Shown piece after piece: positions 17,141-26,924 of a DNA stretch of 60,795 nt. Where the stretch lies: contig NZ_VCKY01000031.1 of the NCBI RefSeq assembly GCF_005889735.1, forward strand, positions 1 through 60,795, written 5' to 3'. Below the pieces are notes generated by a model, which saw only the letters and a list, made by a program, of their open reading frames with translations, made no database searches and had not been told where the DNA came from. Position numbers and translations under genes: made by a program. Each line of letters begins with the position of its first letter. Position 1 is the stretch's first letter. This DNA comes from Nonomuraea turkmeniaca (GTDB lineage: Bacteria; Actinomycetota; Actinomycetes; Streptosporangiales; Streptosporangiaceae).

Positions 17141-17919
17141 GTGGCTTTCCTGAGGTGCACCGTCCAGAGACGGACGCGGCGGGCAGCCCGGTGGTGATGT
17201 TGCACGGAGGCAACGTCGCGAACTGGATGTGGGAGCTACAGGTGGCCGCGCTGACCGACCGGCTGGTGCTCACGCCGGATCTGCCGGGTTTCGGAGAGCG
17301 GGTCCGCGAGTACTGGCCGGGTCTGGACGCGGTGGCCGACGACGTGGTGGCACGAGTAACCGACCATGGCGTCGACGGTCCCTTCGATCTCGTCGGGCTC
17401 TCCCTGGGTGCCGTAGCGGCGGTGCGCGTGTTGGCACGGCACCCTGATCGGGTGCGCTCGGCGTTCCTCACTGGAGCGCCGCTCGAGCAGCCCGGCGCCG
17501 GAGTACGCCTGATCGCCCGGCTGCAGCTGGCGTTCTGGCGGGCGCCGTGGTACTGGCGGGCTCTAGCCGCAGCGATGGGGCTTCCGCCGGACTCTCGCGA
17601 GCGGTACGTCACGCACGGCCTCTCTGTACGCCGCGAAACCGCGTCCGCGATGTTCGCGGACGTCTACGCGGGCGGCGTGCCTGCGGGCGTGGGCGATTAC
17701 TCCGGCCCTCTGCTGGCGATCGCGGGCGAGAAGGAGGACGCAGCGGTGCGCCGCTCCCTGATGACACTCGCCCAGGCCGCACCGCAAGCACAGGTGAGGC
17801 TCGCGCCGGGAGTGCACCACATCTGGAATGTCGAAGACACCAGCCTGTTCAACGAGGTCCTGCGCTCCTGGCTGAACGGGACCACAGACCCGCGTCTCCT
17901 CCCAGTGCCCCGACACTGA
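17137..17919 (+). CDS. Alpha/beta hydrolase
   Basis: A 260-residue alpha/beta-fold hydrolase. VVMLHGGNVANW is the oxyanion region, LTPDLPGFGER the following strand, and GLSLGA the nucleophile elbow with catalytic Ser. The acid and base lie in the C-terminal part, the His probably in GVHHIWNVED. Start ATG overlaps the PadR stop. The function, perhaps esterase or lactonase, cannot be narrowed from sequence; co-expression with PadR suggests detoxification or catabolism of the inducer. Confidence 0.85.
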   Translation: MSGFPEVHRPETDAAGSPVVMLHGGNVANWMWELQVAALTDRLVLTPDLPGFGERVREYWPGLDAVADDVVARVTDHGVDGPFDLVGLSLGAVAAVRVLARHPDRVRSAFLTGAPLEQPGAGVRLIARLQLAFWRAPWYWRALAAAMGLPPDSRERYVTHGLSVRRETASAMFADVYAGGVPAGVGDYSGPLLAIAGEKEDAAVRRSLMTLAQAAPQAQVRLAPGVHHIWNVEDTSLFNEVLRSWLNGTTDPRLLPVPRH

Positions 17920-17992
17920 GCAACGCAACCGCGTCGGGTTCGGTACGGATATTCACGAGCCGGGCCCAGCGGCATCCGCTCGGTCGGGTAGA

Positions 17993-18712
17993 TCAGCCGT
18001 CGTCGTCCCCGTCCTGGTCGAGGGAGCCCTCGACGTCTCCCAGCACCGAGCGGAGCCAGGTCTCGGTCGTGACGATGTGCATGAGAGCCGCGGCTTGGGC
18101 GAGCATGGCGTCGCCGGCGGCCAGGGCGTTGTAGATCGCCTCGTGCTCGGCGACGGTCTTGTGCGAGCTGCCTGCCTCGACCGTGCCGCGCCACACCCGC
18201 ATCCGCAACGTGCGGCCGGAGATTCCGTCGAGCAGGGTGGACAGCGTCTCGTTGCCGGTCGCGCTCACGACGGCGCGGTGGAACGCGGCGTCGTGGTGGT
18301 TCAGCTTCTCCACGTCATCGCAAGCAGCGCGCATCGCGTTCAGATGTTCGCCGATCTCGTCGAGTTGCTCGGCAGAGATCTGGGCCGCGGCAAGGGCGGT
18401 CGCCGCGGGCTCCAGCATCCGCCGTACCTGGACGATCTCCAGCAGGGTGTCGTCGCGCAGCAACTCGACGGCCAGCCCCAGCCCTTCCAGCAGCAGCCGC
18501 GGCTCCAGGCTGGTCACGAAGGTGCCGTCGCCCCGCCGCACGTCGAGCACCCGGGCCACGACCAGCGCCTTGACCGCCTCGCGCAACGGGTTGCGGGAGA
18601 CGCCGAGTTGGGCGGCGAGCTGGTGCTCCGGTGGCAGCCGAGCCCCTGGGGGCAGCTCCCCCGACTGGATGAGCGCCCGGATGCGGGAGATCGCCTCGTC
18701 AGTCAGGGACAT
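17993..18712 (-). CDS. GntR family regulator, FadR/FCD type, of the fucose locus
   Basis: A 239-residue FCD-type GntR regulator. The winged HTH covers residues 1-70 (SGELPPGARLPPEHQLAAQL, VSRNPLREAVKAL), and the FCD domain follows with metal-ligand residues in HHDAAFHRAVVSATGN and SHKTVAEHEAIYNALAAGD. It is divergent from the L-fuconate dehydratase gene, with two identical 15-bp repeats in between. It probably represses the fucose operon in response to an L-fucose catabolite; the effector is inferred. Confidence 0.9.
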   Translation of the reverse strand: MSLTDEAISRIRALIQSGELPPGARLPPEHQLAAQLGVSRNPLREAVKALVVARVLDVRRGDGTFVTSLEPRLLLEGLGLAVELLRDDTLLEIVQVRRMLEPAATALAAAQISAEQLDEIGEHLNAMRAACDDVEKLNHHDAAFHRAVVSATGNETLSTLLDGISGRTLRMRVWRGTVEAGSSHKTVAEHEAIYNALAAGDAMLAQAAALMHIVTTETWLRSVLGDVEGSLDQDGDDDG

Positions 18713-18774
18713 GTGTGCGGCCTCCGGGCGTGGAGTCGCTCGATCGGCACTCGGGTCACGCTGGAAAACATAGC

Positions 18775-18789
18775 AGACATCCCATGTTC
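18775..18789. promoter_or_regulatory. Candidate GntR operator, copy 1
   Basis: AGACATCCCATGTTC, containing the inverted repeat ACAT-CCC-ATGT, lies about 63 bp upstream of the GntR start. It is repeated exactly at 18927-18941. Confidence 0.65.
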
Positions 18790-18926
18790 GAGAGAGAGCT
18801 CAAAGTATCGAGGCACAGACGTGGGTTGTCTACCCATCAGATTGGGGGACTGGTAGACGGCTATCGCGCGTTATTCCTGGAATTTCTCGCAGAGGTCTAG
18901 ACACAGGGCCTCGGCGAGGATTACAA

Positions 18927-18941
18927 AGACATCCCATGTTC
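18927..18941. promoter_or_regulatory. Candidate GntR operator, copy 2
   Basis: Exact second copy of the 15-bp AGACATCCCATGTTC, 152 bp from copy 1 and about 83 bp before the L-fuconate dehydratase start. The paired placement serves both divergent promoters. A related palindrome GACATGGGATGTC occurs far away at 32495. Confidence 0.65.
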
Positions 18942-19023
18942 ATGCAGTGAAGGCCTCTTCATCTCCCGGAAACATCCACTGGAGGTTCACCTTCGTGCGC
19001 AAGCATCACCAGGGCCGGTCATC

Positions 19024-20349
19024 GTGACCGAGCTGATCACCGCCGTCGAGGCCCACGACATCCGGTTCCCCACCTCCCGGCATCTCGATGGGTCCGACGC
19101 CATGAACCCCGAGCCCGACTACTCCGCCGCCTACGTGATCGTGCGGACCGGTGGCGGACAGGAAGGGCACGGGCTCGCCTTCACCGTCGGCCGCGGCAAC
19201 GAGATCGCCGTCGCCGCCGTGGAGTCGCTGGCGCCGCTGGTCACCGGCCGGCCGGTGGCCGAGGTGCTCGGTGACCTCGGCGGGGTGTCCCGCCGGCTCA
19301 CCGGCGACAGCCAGCTGCGCTGGCTCGGCCCGGAGAAGGGCGTCATCCACATGGCGGCTGGGGCCGTGCTCAACGCTCTGTGGGACCTTCGCGCGCGCAG
19401 GGCAGGCAAGCCGTTGTGGCAGCTGCTGTCGGAGCTGCCGCCGGAGGAGATCGTCGATGTCGTCGACTTCCGTTACCTGGAGGACGCGCTCACCCGTGAG
19501 GAGGCGCTGGCCATCCTGCGCGGCGCCGAGCCGGGCCGCGCCGAACGCCGCGCCCGCCTGCTGGCCGAGGGCTACCCGGCCTACACCACCACTCCCGGCT
19601 GGCTCGGCTACACCGACGACAAGCTGGTCCGGCTGGCGGAGGAGGCGGTCGCCGACGGGTTTCGCCAGATCAAGCTGAAAGTCGGCGCCGACCTGGCCGA
19701 GGACGTCCGGCGCGTACGGCTGGCCCGCGCGGCGGTCGGCCCCGATGTGCGCATCGCCGTGGACGCCAACCAGGCGTGGAACGTCGGCCAGGCGATCGAG
19801 TGGCTGGCTCCGCTCGCCGAGTTCGACCTGTACTGGATCGAGGAGCCCACCTCGCCCGACGACGTGCTCGGCCACGCCGCCATCCGCAAGCAGGTGGCGC
19901 CCATCAAGGTCGCCACCGGCGAGCACACCCACAACCGGGTGATGTTCAAGCAGTTCCTGCAGGCGGGCGCGCTCGACATCCTGCAGCTCGACGCCGCCAG
20001 AGTCGCCGGGGTCAACGAGAACATCGCCATCCTGCTGCTGGCCGCCAAGTTCGGGGTGCCGGTGTGCCCGCACGCGGGCGGCGTCGGCCTGTGCGAGATG
20101 GTCCAGCACCTGTCGATGTTCGACTACGTGGCCGTCAGCGGCACCGCCGAGGACCGCGTCATCGAGTACATCGACCATCTGCACGAGCACTTCACCGACC
20201 CGGTCGTGATCCGGGACGGCCGATACGTCGCCCCCGCACGGCCGGGCGGAGGCGCCGAGATGCGTCCGGCATCCCGCGCCGAGTACGCCTACCCGCACGG
20301 CCCCCAGTGGGCCGCCGACGCAGTCGCCGACGTGGCGGGTGCGGTGTGA
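19024..20349 (+). CDS. fucD: L-fuconate dehydratase (enolase superfamily)
   Basis: A 441-residue mandelate racemase-type enolase-superfamily enzyme whose length and N-terminus ([20 protein letters not shown]) match L-fuconate dehydratase. The KxK base motif is in [11 protein letters not shown], metal ligands in [19 protein letters not shown] and KVATGEH, and the catalytic His in [11 protein letters not shown]. It converts L-fuconate to 2-keto-3-deoxy-L-fuconate in the non-phosphorylating fucose pathway. The start is GTG with a weak ribosome site. It is first in an operon with a sugar ABC importer and a GH95 fucosidase. Fucose dehydrogenase, lactonase and later steps are not in the window. Confidence 0.9.
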   Translation: MTELITAVEAHDIRFPTSRHLDGSDAMNPEPDYSAAYVIVRTGGGQEGHGLAFTVGRGNEIAVAAVESLAPLVTGRPVAEVLGDLGGVSRRLTGDSQLRWLGPEKGVIHMAAGAVLNALWDLRARRAGKPLWQLLSELPPEEIVDVVDFRYLEDALTREEALAILRGAEPGRAERRARLLAEGYPAYTTTPGWLGYTDDKLVRLAEEAVADGFRQIKLKVGADLAEDVRRVRLARAAVGPDVRIAVDANQAWNVGQAIEWLAPLAEFDLYWIEEPTSPDDVLGHAAIRKQVAPIKVATGEHTHNRVMFKQFLQAGALDILQLDAARVAGVNENIAILLLAAKFGVPVCPHAGGVGLCEMVQHLSMFDYVAVSGTAEDRVIEYIDHLHEHFTDPVVIRDGRYVAPARPGGGAEMRPASRAEYAYPHGPQWAADAVADVAGAV

Positions 20350-20401
20350 CACGCTCCCCCGGCGGGCTCCGGCCGCGAGCGAGCACAGGAAAGGAACAGT
20401 C

Positions 20402-21469
20402 ATGAAACGAGGACTCGCCTTAGGTGCGGCCATCGCGCTGTCGGTCGGGCTGGCCACCGCCTGCGGGGGCAGCGGAGGCGGCGGCACGGCCGCCTCAGGA
20501 GGCGGCAAGCCGATCGTCGGAGTGGACTACCCCCGCTCCGACACCGACTTCTGGAACTCCTTCATCAAGTACGTCCCCCAGTTCGGCGCCGAGAACGGCC
20601 TGGAGCTGAAGACCTCCAACTCGCAGAACGACATCTCCAAGCTCACCGCCAACGTGCAGAGCTTCATCAGCCAGGGCGTCAAGGGCGTCGTGCTGGCGCC
20701 GCAGGACACGGCTGCCGTGGCCCCCACCCTCCAGCAGCTCAACACCAAGAAGATCCCCGTCGTCATGGTGGACACCCGTCCCGAGCAGGGTGACGCCTTC
20801 ATGGTGGTACGTGCCGACAACCGGGCGTACGGCGAGAAGGCGTGCAAGTTCCTCGGCGAGAAGCTGTCCGGCAAGGGCAAGGTCGTGATGCTCCAGGGCG
20901 ACCTCGCCTCCATCAACGGCCGCGACCGCACCGAGGCGTTCAACGCCTGCATGAAGGCCAGCTACCCCGGCATCACGGTGTTCGGCGAGGCCACCAACTG
21001 GGACGGCGCGATCGCCTCGCAGAAGCTCCAGACCCAGCTCACCGCCCACCCCGACATCAAGGGCGTCTACATGCAGTCGAGCTTCGCCCTGTCGGGCACC
21101 CTCCAGGTGCTCCAGCAGCGCGGCCTCTTGGTCCCGGCGGACGATCCCAAGCACGTCTTCGTCATCTCCAACGACGGCATCCCCCAGGAGCTGAAGGAGA
21201 TCGCCGCCGGCAACATCGACGCGACCGTCTCCCAGCCGGCCGACCAATACGCCAAGTACGCGCTGCAGTACACCAAGGCCGCCATCGACGGCAAGACGTT
21301 CAAGCCGGGCCCGACCGACCACGACAGCACCATCATCCAGGTGCGCCCGGGCCTGCTGGAGGACCAGCTCTCCGCGCCCCTGGTCACCGCCGACGGCGGC
21401 ACCTACGGAGGCGTAGCGAGCGTCAAGCCGGACGACTCCTCGCTCTGGGGCAACAACCTTGGCGGATGA
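20402..21469 (+). CDS. Sugar ABC transporter substrate-binding lipoprotein (ribose type)
   Basis: A 355-residue periplasmic-binding-protein type I (CUT2/RbsB-like) with a lipoprotein signal (MKRGLALGAA, lipobox ATAC). The sugar-binding fold is recognised from KGVVLAPQDTAAVAPTLQQL and VISNDGIPQELKEIAAGNID. ATG at 20402 is preceded by AAAGGAAC. It belongs to the fucose locus, between fucD and the ATPase, and probably binds L-fucose or a small fucoside. The C-terminus overlaps the ATPase start by 11 nt. Confidence 0.9.
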   Translation: MKRGLALGAAIALSVGLATACGGSGGGGTAASGGGKPIVGVDYPRSDTDFWNSFIKYVPQFGAENGLELKTSNSQNDISKLTANVQSFISQGVKGVVLAPQDTAAVAPTLQQLNTKKIPVVMVDTRPEQGDAFMVVRADNRAYGEKACKFLGEKLSGKGKVVMLQGDLASINGRDRTEAFNACMKASYPGITVFGEATNWDGAIASQKLQTQLTAHPDIKGVYMQSSFALSGTLQVLQQRGLLVPADDPKHVFVISNDGIPQELKEIAAGNIDATVSQPADQYAKYALQYTKAAIDGKTFKPGPTDHDSTIIQVRPGLLEDQLSAPLVTADGGTYGGVASVKPDDSSLWGNNLGG

Positions 21470-22976
21470 CCAGGCGGCCACGCCTCTCGCCGAGGCGATG
21501 GGTGTCACCAAGAGATACGGCGAGACCGTCGCGCTGGACCGCGCCGGAATCCGCATCATGGCCGGCCAGACCCACGCGCTCGTCGGCCGCAACGGAGCCG
21601 GGAAGTCCACCCTGGTCTCGATCCTCACCGGGCTCCAGGCCCCCGACGAGGGCGAGGTGCGGTTCGGCGGCGAGCCTGCCCCGCGCCTCACCGACCGCGA
21701 CGCCTGGCGGCAACGGGTGGCCTGCGTCTACCAGAAGTCCACGATCATCCCCGAGCTGACCGTGGCGGAGAACCTCTACCTGCACCGCCACGACCTGAAC
21801 CGGTTCGGGCTGGTCCGCTGGGGCAGCCTCCGGCGCAAGGCGGCCGAGCTGCTCGCCACCTGGTCGGTGGACGTCGACGTGCGCCTGCCGGCCGGCGAGC
21901 TGGACGTCGAACAGCGGCAGTTCGTGGAGATCGCCCGAGCGCTGTCCTTCGGCGCCCGGTTCATCATCCTCGACGAGCCGACCGCTCAGCTCGACGCGGC
22001 CGCCATCGCCCGGCTGTTCACCCGGATCCGCACCCTGCAGGAACAGGGAGTGACCTTCCTGTTCATCAGCCACCACCTGCAGGAGATCTACGAGATCTGC
22101 GACACGGTCACGGTCTTCCGCGACGCCCGGCACATCCTGACCACCACGGTGGCCGACCTGCCGCACGGGGAGCTGGTGGCGGCGATGGCGGGAGAGGCCG
22201 CCGGCCTGGCCGAGTCGTCCGCCCGGGCGGCCCCGCCCGGCGGCGCCGGTGTGGTGCTCGGCGTGCGCGACCTGTCGTACGGCGACGCCTACCGGGAGAT
22301 CGACTTCCAGATCCAGGCCGGCGAGATCGTCGGCCTGGCGGGCGCGGCCGGCAGCGGCAGGACCGAGCTGGCCGAGACCATCGTCGGGTTGCGCGCAGCC
22401 GATTCGGGCACGATCGAGGTCGCCGGGCGCGCTCCCCGTCCCGGCAGCGTGCCCGACGCGCTCGCGGCAGGTGTCGGCTTCGTCCCCCGCGACCGGCACC
22501 ACCAGGGGTTCGTCCCGATGATGTCGATCGCCGACAACGCCACCATGACCGTCCCCGACCAACTCGGCGAGGCCGGCCTGATCAGCGGCCGGCGGCGCGA
22601 CCGGCTGGCCAGGACTCTGATCACCAACCTGGCGATCAAGACCCCCGGCCCCGGCCTGCCCGTGATGGGCCTGTCCGGCGGCAACCAGCAGAAGGTCGTC
22701 ATGGCCAGGGCGCTGGCCTCCGATCCCCGGCTGCTCGTGCTGATCACACCCACCGCCGGGGTGGACGTGAAGTCCAAGGAGTTCCTGCTCGGCAAGGTCG
22801 AGGAGACCGCCGCCAGGGGGACCGGCGTGCTGATCGCCTCCGACGAACTCGACGACCTGCGGCTGTGCGACCGGCTGCTGGTGATGTTCCAGGGCCGTGT
22901 CGTCGCGGACATGGCCGCCGGATGGCACGACCACGACGTGGTGGCGGCCATGGAAGGAGTCCGGCTCGATGCCTGA
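21459..22976 (+). CDS. Sugar ABC transporter ATPase (two-domain, RbsA-like) with degenerate second Walker B
   Basis: A 505-residue tandem ATPase. Domain 1 has Walker A ALVGRNGAGKST and Walker B FIILDEPTAQLD, but the signature is LDVEQRQ in place of LSxGxxQ. Domain 2 has the usual atypical Walker A (GAAGSGRTEL) and LSGGNQQKV, yet its Walker B reads LLVLITPTAGVD where LLILDEPTRGVD is expected, so both acidic residues are replaced. The start is TTG 21459, overlapping the binding-protein gene, with GGGG 8 nt upstream. It should energise import of fucose with the permease that follows. Confidence 0.9.
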   Translation: MADDQAATPLAEAMGVTKRYGETVALDRAGIRIMAGQTHALVGRNGAGKSTLVSILTGLQAPDEGEVRFGGEPAPRLTDRDAWRQRVACVYQKSTIIPELTVAENLYLHRHDLNRFGLVRWGSLRRKAAELLATWSVDVDVRLPAGELDVEQRQFVEIARALSFGARFIILDEPTAQLDAAAIARLFTRIRTLQEQGVTFLFISHHLQEIYEICDTVTVFRDARHILTTTVADLPHGELVAAMAGEAAGLAESSARAAPPGGAGVVLGVRDLSYGDAYREIDFQIQAGEIVGLAGAAGSGRTELAETIVGLRAADSGTIEVAGRAPRPGSVPDALAAGVGFVPRDRHHQGFVPMMSIADNATMTVPDQLGEAGLISGRRRDRLARTLITNLAIKTPGPGLPVMGLSGGNQQKVVMARALASDPRLLVLITPTAGVDVKSKEFLLGKVEETAARGTGVLIASDELDDLRLCDRLLVMFQGRVVADMAAGWHDHDVVAAMEGVRLDA

Positions 22977-23991
22977 GAAAACTCTCACGCCCGCCACCGA
23001 GAACGCCGCCCCCGAGCGGGAACGGCCACGGATACGACTGGCCCGGTTGCGCGACTTCGCCCTGATCCCCGCGATCATCGCGATCGCCATCGTCGGCCAG
23101 ATCGTCAACCCGATCTTCCTGCAGGGCGACAACCTGATCAACATCCTGCAGACCATGTCGGAGATCTCGCTCCTGGTCCTTGCCCAGACCATCGTGCTGG
23201 TCGCCGGCAAGATGGACCTGTCGCTGGAGTCGACGTTCGGTCTCGCGCCGGGCGTGGCGGCCTGGCTCACCGTGGCCGCCGGTTCGGGCGCCGGTCTCGG
23301 CCTGCTGCCGGGCGCCTGGTCGATCCCCGTCACCCTGGCCGTCGGCGTGCTCATCGGCGCGATCAACGCGCTGCTGATCGTACGGTTCGGGCTCAACGGC
23401 TTCATCGTCACCCTCGGCATGCTCATCGTGCTGCGCGGCCTGCTCACCGGCATCTCCGGCGGCCAGACCTTCTTCAACCTGCCGGCGTCGATGCTCTATC
23501 TCGGCTCGGCCCTGTGGCTCGGCGTGCCCGCCTCGATCTGGCTCTGCCTGCTGCTGTTCGCCGCCGGCATCGTGCTGCTCGGCTTCACCAAGTTCGGCCG
23601 CGCCCTGTACGCCATCGGCGGCAACGTGGACGCGGCCAAGGCGGCCGGCATCCGTACCGACCGGGTGTTGTGGACCGCCCTGGTGGGCGCCAGCGTGCTG
23701 GCCGCGCTCGGCGGCCTGCTGATGTCGGGCCACCTCGCCTCCGTGGCGGCCGCGCAGGGTGACGGCGCCATCTTCACCGTGTTCGCCGCGGCCGTGATCG
23801 GCGGTGTCGGCCTCAACGGCGGCAAGGGCACGATGTTCGGCGCGTTCACCGGCATCCTTCTCCTCTACATGATCCAGAACGTCCTCACCCTGGCCGGCGT
23901 GCCGGCCCAATGGATCCAGGCCCTCAACGGCGCGATCATCATCATCGCCCTCGTCCTGTCCCGCCTCACCGGAGGCAAGGTCCAGGAATAG
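22969..23991 (+). CDS. Sugar ABC transporter permease (RbsC-like)
   Basis: A 340-residue BPD_transp_2-type permease with about nine hydrophobic segments, starting with ALIPAIIAIAIVGQIVNPI. Characteristic segments are GAINALLIVRFGLNGFIVTL and YAIGGNVDAAKAAGI, and the conserved VIGGVGLNGGKGTMFGAF. The ATG at 22969 overlaps the ATPase end by 8 nt and has AAGGAGT upstream; longer in-frame starts lie inside the ATPase gene. It completes the CUT2 importer of the fucose locus. Confidence 0.92.
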   Translation: MPEKTLTPATENAAPERERPRIRLARLRDFALIPAIIAIAIVGQIVNPIFLQGDNLINILQTMSEISLLVLAQTIVLVAGKMDLSLESTFGLAPGVAAWLTVAAGSGAGLGLLPGAWSIPVTLAVGVLIGAINALLIVRFGLNGFIVTLGMLIVLRGLLTGISGGQTFFNLPASMLYLGSALWLGVPASIWLCLLLFAAGIVLLGFTKFGRALYAIGGNVDAAKAAGIRTDRVLWTALVGASVLAALGGLLMSGHLASVAAAQGDGAIFTVFAAAVIGGVGLNGGKGTMFGAFTGILLLYMIQNVLTLAGVPAQWIQALNGAIIIIALVLSRLTGGKVQE

Positions 23992-24063
23992 CCCGCCGCG
24001 GGCACCCCTCTCCTCTCCGCCTCGGCGTCCCGAGCGCCGCACCCCCTAACGATGGGAACAGCC

Positions 24064-26793
24064 ATGTCCGAACACCACCTGACACGACGGCAGCTGATGA
24101 AGATCGGAACAGCCGGTGCCGGTGCGCTGCTGCTGCCGATGCAATGGACGGCGGTCGCCCGAGCCGCTTCCATGCCGCCTCCGGAGGTGCGCGCCGCCAA
24201 CGATCTGGCGCTCTGGTACGACGAGGCCGCCGGCACGGACTGGCTCCGCGCGCTCCCCATCGGCAACGGCCGCCTGGGGGCCATGGTGTTCGGCAACGTC
24301 GACACCGAGCGCCTGCAGTTGAACGAGGACACCGTCTGGGCCGGCGGCCCGTACGACCAGAGCAACCCGAAGGGTGCGCAGGCGCTGCCGGAGATCCGGC
24401 GGCTGGTCTTCGAGAACCAGTGGACCCAGGCCCAGGATCTGATCAACCAGACGATGCTCGGCAAGCCCGTGGGCCAGCTGGCCTACCAGCCCGTCGGCAA
24501 TCTGCGGCTCAACTTCGGCAGCGCGGCCGGGGCGTCGGAGTACAACCGCCAGCTGGATCTGACCACCGCCACGACATCCGTGACCTACGTCCTGAACGGT
24601 GTGCGGTACCGGCGCGAGGTGCTCGCGAGCGCGCCGGATCAGGTGATCGCCATCCGCCTCACCGCCGACAAGCCCGGCTCGATCACGTTCTCGGCGACGT
24701 TCGACAGCCCGCAGCGGACGACCCGCTCCAGCCCGGACGGAACCACGGTGGCAGTCGACGGCGTCTCGGGCGACATGGAAGGAGTGACCGGCTCGGTCCG
24801 GTTCCTGGCACTGGCCCGGGCCGTCGCCGAAGGCGGCAGTGTCACCAGTTCCGGCGGCACGCTCCAGGTGTCCGCCGCCGACAGCGTGACACTGCTGATC
24901 TCCATCGGCTCCAGCTACGTGAACTACAAGGATGTCGGCGGCGACTACCAGGGCATCGCGTGGAAGCACCTCAACACCGCCCTGGACACGCCCTACGACA
25001 AGCTGCGCAGCCGGCACGTTGCCGACTACCAGCGCCTGTTCGGGCGTACGACGATCGAGCTCGGCCGTACCGCGGCGGCCGACCAGCCGACCGACGTCCG
25101 GATCGCGCAGCACTCCTCTGTCGACGACCCGCAGTTCTCCGCGCTGCTGTTCCAGTTCGGCCGCTACCTGCTGATCAGTTCCTCGCGTCCCGGGACCCAG
25201 CCGGCCAACCTTCAGGGCATCTGGAACGACCAGATGCGCCCGCCGTGGGACTCGAAGTACACCCTCAACGCCAATCTGCCGATGAACTACTGGCCCGCCG
25301 ACACGACGAACCTGTCCGAGTGTTACGCGCCGGTGTTCGACATGATCAAGGACCTCACCGTGACCGGCGCCCGCACGGCCCAGGCACAGTACGGTGCGGC
25401 CGGTTGGGTCACCCATCACAACACCGACGCATGGCGGGCCGCATCGGTCGTCGACGGCGCGTTCTGGGGCATGTGGCAGACCGGCGGCGCGTGGCTCGCC
25501 AGCATGATCTGGGACCACTACCTGTTCACCGGCGACACCGACTTCCTGCGCGCGAACTACCCGGCCATGAAGGGCGCCGCCCAGTTCTTCCTCGACACCC
25601 TGGTGCCGGAGCCGGAACTCGGCTGGCTGGTCACGAACCCGTCCAACTCCCCCGAGCTCAGCCATCACCCGAACGCCAGCGTGGCCGCAGGCCCCACCAT
25701 GGACATGCAGATCCTGCGTGACCTGTTCGACGGCTGCGCCGAGGCCAGCAAGGTTCTCGGTGTGGACGCGGACTTCCGAGGCAAGGTCGAGACCGCCCGC
25801 GAGCGACTGGCTCCGATGAAGATCGGTTCCCGCGGCAACATCCAGGAATGGCTCTACGACTGGGTGGAGACCGAGCCCAACCACCGGCACGTCTCACACC
25901 TTTACGGCCTGCATCCCAGCCATCAGATCACCAAGCGCGACACACCCGAGCTGTTCGAGGCCGCGCGCCGGACTCTGGAACTGCGCGGCGACGACGGGAC
26001 GGGCTGGTCGCTGGCCTGGAAGATCAACTACTGGGCAAGGCTGGAGGAGGGTACGCGAGCGCACGACCTGGTCCGCGCCCTCGTCACACCGGCCAGGCTC
26101 GCCCCGAACATGTTCGACCTGCACCCTCCGTTCCAGATCGACGGCAACTTCGGGGCGACGTCCGGCATCGCGGAGATGCTGCTGCAGAGCCACGCCGATG
26201 AACTCCACCTGTTGCCCGCCCTGCCGGAGGCCTGGCCGAGCGGACAGGTGAAGGGTCTTCGGGGTCGCGGCGGCCACACCGTCGGCGCGGCGTGGAGCGA
26301 AGGGCAGGCCGACGAGTTCCTGCTCACGCCCGATCGCGACGGCACCGTAAAGGTACGCGGCGAGATGTTCACCGGGCGCTACAGGGTGGTCGACGCCACG
26401 CGCGGCGGCCAGGCCCGCACCAAGAAGGTCGGCCCCGACCTGATCGAACTCACCGGGCAGGCGGGTCACACCTATCGCGCGTACAGCTTGCAGAAGGTCC
26501 GGCTCGACGCACCCGCCGAGGTGACCCCGGGCCAGGAGGCGAAGGTCACCGTCACCGTCCGGGCGATCGAGATGCCGCTGGCCCCTTCGGCCACGGTGTC
26601 CGTCGAGGCTCCGGATGGGTGGAGCGTCACCCCCGCGCAGGTCGTGTTGGGGCCCCTGAAGCCCGACTCGGAGAGCACTGCCGAGTTCAAGGTCACCCCA
26701 AGCGCGAACGAGCCCACGGGCACCGTGGTCCTGACCGGCAAGGCGAGCGGCCGTGACTGGACCACGTCGGCGAAGGCCACGGTCCGGGTGTAG
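24064..26793 (+). CDS. Tat-exported GH95 alpha-L-fucosidase with C-terminal NEW3-like domain
   Basis: A 909-residue glycoside hydrolase family 95 enzyme. The Tat signal (LTRRQLMKIG plus hydrophobic stretch) shows export. The N-terminal beta domain begins ALWYDEAAGTDWLRALPIGN. Catalytic landmarks are NAN in TLNANLPMNYWPAD, the Glu in NPSNSPELSH, and the Asp in IDGNFGATSG. Residues from about 815 form a beta-sandwich resembling the NPCBM-associated NEW3 domain. GH95 enzymes release terminal L-fucose or L-galactose. I use the ATG at 24064 because GGGA lies upstream; an ATG at 24052 is in frame. It ends the fucose operon and should supply free fucose to the importer. Confidence 0.92.
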   Translation: MSEHHLTRRQLMKIGTAGAGALLLPMQWTAVARAASMPPPEVRAANDLALWYDEAAGTDWLRALPIGNGRLGAMVFGNVDTERLQLNEDTVWAGGPYDQSNPKGAQALPEIRRLVFENQWTQAQDLINQTMLGKPVGQLAYQPVGNLRLNFGSAAGASEYNRQLDLTTATTSVTYVLNGVRYRREVLASAPDQVIAIRLTADKPGSITFSATFDSPQRTTRSSPDGTTVAVDGVSGDMEGVTGSVRFLALARAVAEGGSVTSSGGTLQVSAADSVTLLISIGSSYVNYKDVGGDYQGIAWKHLNTALDTPYDKLRSRHVADYQRLFGRTTIELGRTAAADQPTDVRIAQHSSVDDPQFSALLFQFGRYLLISSSRPGTQPANLQGIWNDQMRPPWDSKYTLNANLPMNYWPADTTNLSECYAPVFDMIKDLTVTGARTAQAQYGAAGWVTHHNTDAWRAASVVDGAFWGMWQTGGAWLASMIWDHYLFTGDTDFLRANYPAMKGAAQFFLDTLVPEPELGWLVTNPSNSPELSHHPNASVAAGPTMDMQILRDLFDGCAEASKVLGVDADFRGKVETARERLAPMKIGSRGNIQEWLYDWVETEPNHRHVSHLYGLHPSHQITKRDTPELFEAARRTLELRGDDGTGWSLAWKINYWARLEEGTRAHDLVRALVTPARLAPNMFDLHPPFQIDGNFGATSGIAEMLLQSHADELHLLPALPEAWPSGQVKGLRGRGGHTVGAAWSEGQADEFLLTPDRDGTVKVRGEMFTGRYRVVDATRGGQARTKKVGPDLIELTGQAGHTYRAYSLQKVRLDAPAEVTPGQEAKVTVTVRAIEMPLAPSATVSVEAPDGWSVTPAQVVLGPLKPDSESTAEFKVTPSANEPTGTVVLTGKASGRDWTTSAKATVRV

Positions 26794-26924
26794 GACGGCC
26801 CGGCAGTCGGATTGAGCATCCGGCCCCGCATTCGCCGCCTGCTCGCGCTTCCGGACGGAGCCGAGCGATCTCGACGCGATGGCCAACCTGTACGTGCGGC
26901 TGCCGGTGACCGGATCCAATGGCG

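Noticed and set aside
24046..25890. 614-residue minus-strand frame inside the GH95 gene
   Set aside because: Shadow of an unambiguous GH95 fucosidase.
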